Positions 1-6,966 of a stretch of DNA of 64,000 bases are shown piece by piece. A model generated the notes under the pieces. It did no database searches. It saw only the letters and a program-made list of their open reading frames with translations, and was not told the origin of the DNA. Positions within the stretch are counted from its first letter, which is position 1, and the number at the start of each line of letters is the position of its first letter. The DNA lies in contig JAZRTY010000006.1 of assembly GCA_045652245.1 (NCBI GenBank), positions 41,581 to 105,580 of the forward strand. The letters run 5' to 3'. The translations under genes were made by a program, and so were the position numbers. The stretch is from SIG622 sp045652245. GTDB taxonomy: Bacteria > Bacillota > Clostridia > Oscillospirales > CAG-382.

Positions 1-425
1 AGCTTTACAGGACGAGTACTGAAGCCTACCTCCTGTAATGCTGCCATCGCCATAAATGCTGCTACGATTCCTCCCTTACAGTCGGCAATGCCGGGTCCGT
101 AAATTTTATCTCCGTCTGTTTTAACAACAGGTGTACCGAAAAGTCCTACTGGGTGAACTGTGTCCATATGTCCTGATAAGCACACCGGAGCGCCTTTTGC
201 TTCTGCATTCATTGTAATGCAAAGAACATCCCCCGATATTGCCTGCTTTTGTCTTTCCACAAGCCATCCTCTTTGTGTCGCTTTATTTGCTATATATTCA
301 CCTACACGATCTACCCCTTCCTTGTAATCGGTGGGGCTTTCAATAGTACATATATCAGTTAAAAACTCTATGTATTCATTGTTTAAAGAGTCAATTTTTT
401 GAAAAAGTTGTTCGTGTGTGATCAT
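1..425 (-). CDS. M20 family metallopeptidase (ArgE/CPG2-like), N-terminal part only
   Basis: The reading frame opens with ATG at 425 and runs off the left edge of the window, so only about the first 141 residues are visible. They start MITHEQLFQKIDSLN and contain the M20 zinc-site signature SGHMDTVHPVG near residue 85 and the second-metal motif GIADCKGG near residue 118. These are the classic metal ligands of the glutamate carboxypeptidase/acetylornithine deacetylase superfamily, which hydrolyses amide bonds of N-acyl amino acids or small peptides in the cytosol. The exact substrate cannot be assigned because the lid and C-terminal catalytic residues are missing. It lies downstream of, and in the same direction as, the small nucleotidyltransferase-like gene, 13 bp away. 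Confidence 0.85.
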   Translation of the reverse strand, partial: MITHEQLFQKIDSLNNEYIEFLTDICTIESPTDYKEGVDRVGEYIANKATQRGWLVERQKQAISGDVLCITMNAEAKGAPVCLSGHMDTVHPVGLFGTPVVKTDGDKIYGPGIADCKGGIVAAFMAMAALQEVGFSTRPVK

Positions 426-438
426 TCTAAATCCTCTT

Positions 439-906
439 TTATGTATTTAAATGTTTTTGAATAAACAAAATTTTATCTGCATCTTTCTTTTGACGAACAT
501 TTATCCTGTATCCATCTTTTGAAGATGCAGTATAAACCTTCAGATATTGTTCTAACGAAAGCACTCTGAACTGAAACCCATTAAGGGTACGTTGTTCAAT
601 TTCTGACAGGTCTATTCCGGCAAAAGACTTTAATTCTTCGATAGAAGCATAAGAGTAGTGAATACCGTTTTTTTGAAAGGTATGTTCGTGTTCATCAAAT
701 AAAATATAACCTTCGTTTTCCAAAACATTCTTAAATTCATTCCATCTGTCGTTTATAAAAACCTCAGGAATCAAAATATCGATGTCATCGGAATTCAGAT
801 TTTCATCGGTTATATATTCAAGTCCCAAAGAACCATATATTAACGGAATAATTCCGAATTTATCATAAAGTAATTTTGCATTTTCAAAAAATAATGTTAT
901 TTTCAT
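439..906 (-). CDS. Nucleotidyltransferase-like protein, 155 aa, uncharacterised
   Basis: The product has a nucleotidyltransferase-fold signature near its N-terminus: YGSLGLEY at about residue 24, followed by DDIDILIP at about residue 40, which resembles the GSxxx...DxD metal-binding core of polymerase-beta-like enzymes. The remainder is charged and ends QKKDADKILFIQKHLNT, reminiscent of the helical tail of such proteins. No catalytic partner domain is visible, so it may be a minimal enzyme, an antitoxin-like MNT protein or an inactive homologue. It sits between an acetyltransferase and an M20 peptidase on the same strand. I do not recognise a specific function. Confidence 0.65.
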   Translation of the reverse strand: MKITLFFENAKLLYDKFGIIPLIYGSLGLEYITDENLNSDDIDILIPEVFINDRWNEFKNVLENEGYILFDEHEHTFQKNGIHYSYASIEELKSFAGIDLSEIEQRTLNGFQFRVLSLEQYLKVYTASSKDGYRINVRQKKDADKILFIQKHLNT

Positions 907-916
907 AATATCGTCA

Positions 917-991
917 TCAAATTCTTAATTTATCTCTTCGGTATTCTTCAACTTCATGTATAAAGACTGTATAATCCGGATGCCACTTATT
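917..991 (-). pseudogene. Possible C-terminal remnant of a lost gene (about 24 codons)
   Basis: Between the acetyltransferase stop and the nucleotidyltransferase-like gene, one minus-strand frame reads NKWHPDYTVFIHEVEEYRR... and ends in TGA at 917-919. It is preceded directly by an in-frame TAA and has no start codon. The composition (W, H, Y, acidic/basic alternation) looks protein-like rather than random AT-rich spacer. It may be the tail of a deleted gene; chance is also possible. Confidence 0.25.
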
Positions 992-996
992 TTAGT

Positions 997-1650
997 TTAT
1001 CTGATTACCGAAGAATGCCTGTAGATGTAGAATTCTTCCTGACTTGGCATCCATTTCTTTTCTTTAGGTAGGAATGTTTTATCAAACGCCTCTACTGCAG
1101 TGGTGTCCTCACAGCAGTCGGCGGCGGTACTTGGAATATACATCCATTTCCTACCGTCAAGTGCATTCGGTACGAGTTCACAAACAAGAAGTGCCGTCGG
1201 AAAGTTTCCGGGAGCAATAAAACTTACGTTTTTCTTTTTGCAACTTACAAAACCTCGGCTAACATAGTTGCCGGGATTTCCGAAATTAATGTTCACGTCA
1301 TATCCCATTTTTCTTGCAATATCAAAAGAATGTTCAATAAGAATCTTGCCGAGTTTCTGTCTCTGATATTCGGGTGCAACGCAAAGCGGTCCGAAAGAAA
1401 GAATCTCTTTTATTTCACCATTTTCGTCTTCAAGCCAAGCTTTTGTGTACATAATGTTACCGATAATCTTGCCGTCATTTTCAAGAACGAAGGCAAGTTC
1501 AGGAATGAAATCGGGATGATTTCGCATCTCGTGCACAAAATAATGTTCGTCAGCACCCGGCTTATATACATTCCAGAACGCTTCACGGGTAAGTTCTTCT
1601 ACTGCCCTGTAATCTTCTTCTTTTTCTAATCGTATAGTCAAATTTTTCAT
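997..1650 (-). CDS. GNAT family N-acetyltransferase
   Basis: The 217-residue product begins MKNLTIRLEKEEDYRAVEEL, the usual first strand and helix of GNAT enzymes. It has the acetyl-CoA-binding region LSFGPLCVAPEYQRQKLGKILIEHSFDIA at about 88-116, with the Q/RxxGxG/A pyrophosphate loop as QRQKLGK. The later part (FGNPGNYVSRGF) matches the YhbS-like GNAT subgroup, which acetylates an unknown small molecule or amine. The ATG at 1650 is preferred over the longer TTG/ATG start because GGAG lies 8 nt before it. Substrate unknown. Confidence 0.85.
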   Translation of the reverse strand: MKNLTIRLEKEEDYRAVEELTREAFWNVYKPGADEHYFVHEMRNHPDFIPELAFVLENDGKIIGNIMYTKAWLEDENGEIKEILSFGPLCVAPEYQRQKLGKILIEHSFDIARKMGYDVNINFGNPGNYVSRGFVSCKKKNVSFIAPGNFPTALLVCELVPNALDGRKWMYIPSTAADCCEDTTAVEAFDKTFLPKEKKWMPSQEEFYIYRHSSVIR

Positions 1651-1700
1651 TTTATAAACTCCTGTCAACATTCCTTACTATAAGGATGCCGGTTATCAAA

Positions 1701-1745
1701 GGCTCCCTGCAAAACCAACTCCCTTATACAAGGGAGGCTTTTTAA
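1701..1745. repeat. Degenerate palindromic intergenic repeat (REP/terminator-like)
   Basis: CTCCCTT (1719-1725) pairs perfectly with AAGGGAG (1730-1736) across an ATAC loop and is followed on the plus strand by a T-run. A second GGCTCCCT half lies at 1701-1708. The arrangement resembles the dispersed CTCCCTT/AAGGGAG hairpin repeats common in gut Clostridia (recalled, not searched). No plus-strand gene ends here, so a terminator role is unsupported on that strand. Confidence 0.4.
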
Positions 1746-1755
1746 ATTTAAAGTT

Positions 1756-2199
1756 TTACTGTTTTTGAAAGCTATCAGCAAAAGCAGTTGCAAGCTCGTC
1801 ACATCTTTCGTTCTCGCTATGACCTGCGTGGCCTCTTACCCATACAAATTCCACGGTGTGCTTTTCGCAAAGCTCAAGAAGTCTATCCCAAAGCTCTATA
1901 TTCAGCGCTTTTTTCCCGTCACTTTTCTTCCAGTTCTTCTCTTTCCAGGACTTCGCCCAGCCCTTTGTCATTCCGTCAACAAGATATTTTGAATCACTTG
2001 TAAGTATTACGTGGCAGGGCTCTTTAAGAGCTTCAAGTCCGTTTATAGCACCGAGAAGCTCCATTCGGTTATTGGTAGTTTCGGCTTCCCCACCACTCAT
2101 TTCTCTGACTTTGTCTTTATATTTCAAAATCGCTCCCCAACCACCTGCGCCGGGGTTTCCCCTGCAGGCACCGTCGGTATATAAGTAAACCTCTTTCAA
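1756..2199 (-). CDS. rnhA: Ribonuclease HI
   Basis: A type 1 RNase H that degrades the RNA strand of RNA-DNA hybrids such as R-loops and replication primers. The sequence begins KEVYLYTDGACRGNPGAGG. The four metal-binding acidic residues can be placed: D in YTDGA, E in NRMELLGA, D in LTSDSKYL and D in ERCDELA near the end. H in GHAGH is the catalytic histidine. At 147 aa it is standard length for the bacterial enzyme. The start is probably the TTG at 2199, 5 nt after a GGAGG; an upstream TTG at 2211 would place that Shine-Dalgarno inside the gene. Confidence 0.95.
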   Translation of the reverse strand: MKEVYLYTDGACRGNPGAGGWGAILKYKDKVREMSGGEAETTNNRMELLGAINGLEALKEPCHVILTSDSKYLVDGMTKGWAKSWKEKNWKKSDGKKALNIELWDRLLELCEKHTVEFVWVRGHAGHSENERCDELATAFADSFQKQ

Positions 2200-2220
2200 G
2201 CTATCCTCCAAAATCTTATT

Positions 2221-2607
2221 TTACTCGTTTTCGGGATTTTCCTGCGCAAAAGGACCTGACTCCACGACTTCGTCTGCATCGTTGCCCTCGTCAAGTGCCG
2301 TATATTTCAACTCTCCGAGATATAAGGTATCGTCCTCAAGTTTGTAATTAAAAATCATACCGTACTGCTCACCTTCCTCGGTATACATATTGATTCTGTT
2401 ACCTGAAAGTATTTTGTAGTATGATGTTGATGTATCGACAGGGTCAAAATTATAACGGATTTTCCCCTCCGGCATAAATTCTATAACATTTACACCTGAT
2501 ACCCACACTTTATTACAGAGAAGTTCTTTATCGTTTTTGGCACCACAAGCAGTGAATACTGTTGTAAACAGAATTAATGCAAGCAATGATATAATTATTT
2601 TTTTCAT
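2221..2607 (-). CDS. Small predicted lipoprotein, 128 aa
   Basis: The N-terminus is a classic lipoprotein signal: MKK, a hydrophobic stretch IIISLLALILFTTVF, then the lipobox TAC with Cys at residue 20, and AKNDKE after it. The mature part is mostly beta-strand-like and acidic at the C-terminus (DEGNDADEVVESGPFAQENPENE). It resembles the DUF5640-type or lipocalin-like small lipoproteins in which short strands report a cell parameter, but I cannot assign a function. It lies 13 bp upstream of rnhA's stop region and 23 bp downstream of nadE, probably in one transcript. It should be anchored on the outer face of the cytoplasmic membrane. Confidence 0.75.
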   Translation of the reverse strand: MKKIIISLLALILFTTVFTACGAKNDKELLCNKVWVSGVNVIEFMPEGKIRYNFDPVDTSTSYYKILSGNRINMYTEEGEQYGMIFNYKLEDDTLYLGELKYTALDEGNDADEVVESGPFAQENPENE

Positions 2608-2630
2608 AGTTACACCTTTAGCTCATTTAT

Positions 2631-3374
2631 TTACTCTTTATATTCAAAGCACGGCATATAAGAAAGCTTAAACAGATTCATTTTGTGAAGTCTGTCTATT
2701 TTTTCTTTAATATCTGCCGGTGGCTCAATTCCACGTCTTATATAGTTATCAAGAGTTTCGTAAGTAAAGCCGAGTCTGTCCTCGTCGGTTGAACCGGAAA
2801 GCCCGTCAATCGGTGGCTTTTCTATAAATTTTTCGGGAATCCCAAGCACTCTGCCAATCTTTTTTACTTCCTCTACCGTAAAGCAAGACATTGGCGAAAA
2901 GTCTCCTACCGAATCTCCGTATCTTGTGGAATAGCCGACATAGTCCTCCGAGGCGTTACAGGTATTAACAACTCTGCCGCCGAAGCATTGACAAACGGCA
3001 TATACTGTTGACATTCTGATTCTCGGTGGAAGATTTATCTTTGCGCTATCCGTGAAATTTATACTCTTTTCTATTTCAGCTGTCAACGCATCGGTTGCAC
3101 TTCCGATATTCACAACAAAGCTACGGATACCTAAATATTCGCAGATTTCGTGTGAATAGTCTATATCAAATTGTTCTCCTCTTGGCATAAGAACACCTAT
3201 TACATTCTCCTTGCCAAGTGCTGCAACACACAGGGCTGCTGCAACCGAGCTATCCTTGCCACCGGATATTCCGAGAACTGCAGGACACCCTTTTCCGTTG
3301 CGTTCAAACCATTCTTTTATCCACGCAACGCAAGCATCGCAAGCCTTTTGTGGTGTGAATTTATATTCTTTCAT
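2631..3374 (-). CDS. nadE: NH3-dependent NAD+ synthetase
   Basis: This enzyme adenylates and amidates nicotinic acid adenine dinucleotide to NAD+. The ATP pyrophosphatase P-loop is GISGGKDSSVAAAL at about 35-48, and the second binding region includes CNASEDYVGYSTRYGDSVGDFSP near 140-160 and the PPIDGLSGSTDEDRLGFTY loop near 190. At 247 aa it is the short form lacking the glutaminase (nitrilase) domain, so free ammonia is the expected nitrogen donor. ATG 3374 follows an AAAGGTG Shine-Dalgarno. It is 18 bp from the MBL-fold gene upstream. Confidence 0.93.
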   Translation of the reverse strand: MKEYKFTPQKACDACVAWIKEWFERNGKGCPAVLGISGGKDSSVAAALCVAALGKENVIGVLMPRGEQFDIDYSHEICEYLGIRSFVVNIGSATDALTAEIEKSINFTDSAKINLPPRIRMSTVYAVCQCFGGRVVNTCNASEDYVGYSTRYGDSVGDFSPMSCFTVEEVKKIGRVLGIPEKFIEKPPIDGLSGSTDEDRLGFTYETLDNYIRRGIEPPADIKEKIDRLHKMNLFKLSYMPCFEYKE

Positions 3375-3391
3375 ATAGCACCTTTATATTT

Positions 3392-4279
3392 TTAAACTGT
3401 TTTCCATTTCAAGTAATTATCTTCAAATACGGCATCAAGTTTTCCTGCATCGTGCAGATAACTTAAAAAGCCTTTGATTGTGCTTCCCGCGATTGCGTAC
3501 TGTATAAAGTTCAACTCAACAGAATATGCGTCGCATATTTTTTTGAGGATTCCCTCATAGCATTCGCCACATTTACAAATCCCGGTAATTTTCTCAAAAA
3601 ACTCATCGATTTTTGATAAATTAAGGTCACATAGGGAAATAAGCTCATCTTTATCTGAAATTGGCTCAAAGTGAGATGCGCAATAAACCTTTGCTGAAAA
3701 TTCTTTAAATTTATTTACCGATTCAATATACTGTCCTACGTTATTTATAAAGAATATATGGTATTTTTCAATTGTATCCCTGCCACAGAGAATATCTCCT
3801 ATAAAACAAGTGCCATCATCGCATAAAATTGCTACTTGTGAGAAGGAATGTCCGTCAAATCTGAAAAACTGCATTCCCTGTGGGATGTTTTCCTCTGTCA
3901 GTTCCTGTGCCTGCGACTTTTCTGCAAGTAAAAACTTATTACAAAGCTCTTTTGGCGGCAAAGCACCAAAGCAATAGCTGTTATTTAAAGTCGGCTCATT
4001 TATAAGGCACAAATCACGGCCTGCAGCAAGAATCGTACAACCTGTCCTTTTCTGAAGCAAAGCATTTCCGCCGCAATGGTCTGCGTGGGCGTGAGTATTT
4101 ATGATATATTTTATATTCCAGCCGTTTTCATTACATACCGACAACACTTTTTTGCCGGCATCCGGCGCGTTTCCCGAATCGATAAGGCAGACATCGGTAT
4201 CGTTGATTTTATATATTCCGATGCGGCTTGGAGAGTTTATATAATAAGTTTTTTCACCAAGACTGCAAAGTTCGTACAA
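3392..4279 (-). CDS. MBL-fold metallo-hydrolase
   Basis: A 295-residue metallo-beta-lactamase-fold protein. The zinc-binding HxHxDH motif is THAHADHCGG at about residue 62-71. Further ligands are the H of DGHSFSQVA, D of FIGDILCG and H of CASHFEP. This is the arrangement of glyoxalase-II/hydrolase-type MBL proteins. The C-terminal 80 residues (containing CKCGECYEG) form a helical extension of unknown role with a Cys cluster that could bind metal. The start is probably TTG at 4279, 10 nt after AAAGGA. The substrate is not predictable. Confidence 0.85.
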   Translation of the reverse strand: MYELCSLGEKTYYINSPSRIGIYKINDTDVCLIDSGNAPDAGKKVLSVCNENGWNIKYIINTHAHADHCGGNALLQKRTGCTILAAGRDLCLINEPTLNNSYCFGALPPKELCNKFLLAEKSQAQELTEENIPQGMQFFRFDGHSFSQVAILCDDGTCFIGDILCGRDTIEKYHIFFINNVGQYIESVNKFKEFSAKVYCASHFEPISDKDELISLCDLNLSKIDEFFEKITGICKCGECYEGILKKICDAYSVELNFIQYAIAGSTIKGFLSYLHDAGKLDAVFEDNYLKWKTV

Positions 4280-4341
4280 AGCTTCAACTTCCTTTCATAT
4301 TTCAAGTGTAGCAAAAATTTGCTACACTTTATTATTCTTTT

Positions 4342-5523
4342 TTATTCCTTTATCCATTCAAAGCAATTAAAAGTTTTAGGCTTGCCCTGGAAATTCATTT
4401 CACCGACCTTACAAAAACCGTTCTTTAAATACAGTGCATTCATAAGTATATTTTCACTATAGGTATCTGCGTGAATGCAGGTTGTAGCTTTTTCTTTTGC
4501 AAAGTCAAAGAATTTTTTTGAAATTCCAAGTCCTCTGTATTTGGGATGAATTGCCATTCTGTGAATAACTGTGGGATTTTGTGTACAAGTCCATTCGATA
4601 TCCTCATACTCGTCACAGCCTTCCGAGTTTACCACCACCACTCCACATAATGCTCCGTCGCATTTATAAGCATACAGACAATCGTTTTCAATATCCTGTT
4701 CAAAGTCTTTCCTTGTAGGATATTTTTCATCCCATTGGCCGTTTTTATCCTGTTTCATCTTTTCGACAGTTAGTCTTATAATCTCGCAAATGGCATCAAG
4801 GTCCTGCTTTGTTGCTTTTATAATTTCGCATTTTCCGGAAATACCCGACAGCATCTTTGATACAATATAGCTTGCTCTTTTTGCAGCAATTTTTTCAAGG
4901 GTATCAAAAGAAATATCTGCATTTTCATCTGCAAAATCAGATGCCGTTCTGATAACTGCAAACGGAATTTTATTAACTATCGCAGTATGTGCAATTGCTG
5001 CGCCCTCCATTTCGGTACAGTATGCATCAAATTCTTCCCGAAGATATTTTGCTTTTTCGCTGTCATTCACAAAGCAATCCCCCGACACTACGTTACCAAC
5101 TATGTATTTAAAATTTTCTCCGTCCGATATAAGCTCTTCGCACGCCTTTTTTGCTATTTCCACAAGCTTTTCGTCAGCTTTGAAGCGTGAAGTATACGGA
5201 CTGTTTCTGTCAAGTATATCAAGGGGTGTAAAGTCGTGATATATTAGCTCCTTTGCTATTACTGCATCACAGGTTGACAGCTCTTTTGTAAGACACCCTG
5301 CAACACCTGAATTTATAAGGTATTCCACTTTATATAAATCAACAAGTCTTTGAGCTGAAAGTGCAGCATTCACTTTACCGATACCACTCTCGCAGATAAA
5401 CACCTCATGTCCGAAGGCATTTGCCGAGTAAACACCCTCTGTTTTTGTAGCAATCGCCCCAAAGTCACGACAATAAGTTTCGACCTCACTTGCCATTGCC
5501 CCTATTATTCCAATTCTTGCCAT
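4342..5523 (-). CDS. mtnN: MTA/SAH nucleosidase fused to a GNAT acetyltransferase
   Basis: Residues 1 to about 228 form a complete 5'-methylthioadenosine/S-adenosylhomocysteine nucleosidase. The start MARIGIIGAMASEVE carries the first catalytic Glu, SGDCFVND lies at about 168, TEMEGAAIAH carries the ribose-binding Glu at about 195, and RTASDFAD has the catalytic Asp. This half would cleave MTA and SAH to adenine plus thioribose in methionine salvage. From about 232 (CEIIKATKQDLDAICEII) a full GNAT domain follows, with acetyl-CoA loop HRMAIHPKYRGLGISKKFFDFA and the C-terminal NALYLKNGF motif. No stop or frameshift separates the halves. Bacterial MTA/SAH nucleosidases are normally single-domain proteins of about 230 aa. 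Confidence 0.92.
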   Translation of the reverse strand: MARIGIIGAMASEVETYCRDFGAIATKTEGVYSANAFGHEVFICESGIGKVNAALSAQRLVDLYKVEYLINSGVAGCLTKELSTCDAVIAKELIYHDFTPLDILDRNSPYTSRFKADEKLVEIAKKACEELISDGENFKYIVGNVVSGDCFVNDSEKAKYLREEFDAYCTEMEGAAIAHTAIVNKIPFAVIRTASDFADENADISFDTLEKIAAKRASYIVSKMLSGISGKCEIIKATKQDLDAICEIIRLTVEKMKQDKNGQWDEKYPTRKDFEQDIENDCLYAYKCDGALCGVVVVNSEGCDEYEDIEWTCTQNPTVIHRMAIHPKYRGLGISKKFFDFAKEKATTCIHADTYSENILMNALYLKNGFCKVGEMNFQGKPKTFNCFEWIKE

Positions 5524-5541
5524 TTTATATCCCTTTACTGT

Positions 5542-6897
5542 TTACATATCAAGAAAGTCTTTAAGTCTCTTTGAACGTGACGGATGACGGAGCTTACGAA
5601 GAGCCTTTGCTTCAATCTGTCTTATTCTTTCACGTGTAATCTTAAATACCTCTCCGACCTCTTCAAGAGTTCTTGTGTGTCCGTCATCAAGACCGAAACG
5701 GAGACGTAGTACTGCTTCCTCACGGGGAGTAAGAGTATGGAGCACTTCTGCTATTTCTTCCTTCAAAAGTGTATAAGATGCGCTGTCCTGAGGTGCCGGA
5801 GCATCATCATCGGGGATAAAGTCGCCAAGGTGGCTATCCTCCTCCTCGCCGATTGGTGTTTCAAGGCTCACAGGCTCTTGCGCAAGCTTCATAATATCAC
5901 GAACTCTGTCGGGAGTCATATTCATTTCAGCAGCAATTTCCTCGGTGGTAGCTTCTCTGCCATATTCCTGAAGAAGCTGTCTTGAAACTCTGAGCACCTT
6001 ATTTATCGTTTCTACCATATGAACGGGAATTCTGATTGTTCTTGCCTGGTCTGCGATTGCTCTTGTGATTGCCTGTCTTATCCACCAGGTAGCATAGGTT
6101 GAGAATTTATAGCCCTTTGTATAGTCGAACTTTTCAACAGCCTTCATAAGTCCGAGGTTACCCTCTTGTATAAGGTCAAGGAAGAACATACCTCTGCCTA
6201 CATATCTCTTAGCTATACTTACCACAAGACGAAGGTTACTTTCAACAAGGATATTCTTTGCTTCCTCGTCACCCTTTGCCATTCTTTCTGCAAGCTCAAT
6301 TTCGGTATCTGTATCAAGAAGTTCTACCTTACCGATTTCTTTAAGATACATTCTTACAGGGTCATCAACAATTATTCCTTCTGCTGTCAGAGAATCAGCA
6401 TCATCCATTTCTTCAAACGCGTCGATATTCTCCACACCGACAAGCTTTGTCGGATCATCATCAAGATAACCTGTAACCTCAATTCCGTTGCTTTCGAGAG
6501 TTTCGTAAATTCTCTCCATCGCTTCAACATCGCAGTCTGTTTCATCAATTATCTCAAAGATTTCGTTACTTGTGAGTTTCCCCTTAGCCTTACCTCTGGC
6601 TATCAGGTCCTTTACATCGTGTCTCTTTTCAAAGCCCTCGTAGCTCTTCTTTTTTCTTTCCTCGAATTCATCGTCTTCGTGAAGCTCGTCAGCATTTTCC
6701 TCTTCTTGTACCTGCTCAAGTACCTGCTGCTCCTTTTCCTTCTTTGTGGTACGCTTCTTTCTTGTTTTCTTTGGAGCTTCTTCGGTTATTTCTTCTTTCA
6801 TGTCTGTTGTTTCTTCAGCTTTTTTTTCGGAAACTGCTTCTTCCTGTGTAAATTCCACTGTTATTTCCTCAAGCTCTTCACTTTTTTTCTTTCTCAT
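5542..6897 (-). CDS. rpoD: Primary RNA polymerase sigma factor (sigma-A/RpoD)
   Basis: The housekeeping sigma factor. Domains in order: a Lys/Glu-rich N-terminal extension of about 95 residues (KKTRKKRTTKKEKEQQ), region 1.1 (DLIARGKAKGKLTSNEIFEII), region 1.2 (DDPVRMYLKEIGKVELL), region 2 with the core-binding and -10 helix (FLDLIQEGNLGLMKAVEKF, YKFSTYATWWIRQAITRAI), region 3 (RIPVHMVETINKVLR), and region 4.2 with the -35 recognition helix (RTLEEVGEVFKITRERIRQIEAKALRKLRHP). ATG 6897 follows AAAGGA by 9 nt; the longer TTG start overlaps that Shine-Dalgarno. It follows dnaG on the same strand, the conserved Firmicutes dgt-dnaG-rpoD macromolecular synthesis arrangement. Confidence 0.97.
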   Translation of the reverse strand: MRKKKSEELEEITVEFTQEEAVSEKKAEETTDMKEEITEEAPKKTRKKRTTKKEKEQQVLEQVQEEENADELHEDDEFEERKKKSYEGFEKRHDVKDLIARGKAKGKLTSNEIFEIIDETDCDVEAMERIYETLESNGIEVTGYLDDDPTKLVGVENIDAFEEMDDADSLTAEGIIVDDPVRMYLKEIGKVELLDTDTEIELAERMAKGDEEAKNILVESNLRLVVSIAKRYVGRGMFFLDLIQEGNLGLMKAVEKFDYTKGYKFSTYATWWIRQAITRAIADQARTIRIPVHMVETINKVLRVSRQLLQEYGREATTEEIAAEMNMTPDRVRDIMKLAQEPVSLETPIGEEEDSHLGDFIPDDDAPAPQDSASYTLLKEEIAEVLHTLTPREEAVLRLRFGLDDGHTRTLEEVGEVFKITRERIRQIEAKALRKLRHPSRSKRLKDFLDM

Positions 6898-6966
6898 TTT
6901 TACATATCCTTTCAATTTTCAAAATTTTCGTATATTCCCTGTATTTTAATATAAATATTAAACTAT

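Noticed and set aside
1330..1629. Open frame on the plus strand inside the GNAT gene
   Set aside because: Mirror frame of a well-supported minus-strand gene; composition rich in F and K with no domain.
6166..6954. 262-codon plus-strand frame across rpoD
   Set aside because: Antisense shadow of the sigma factor with phenylalanine-rich, membrane-like nonsense caused by Lys/Glu codons on the other strand.
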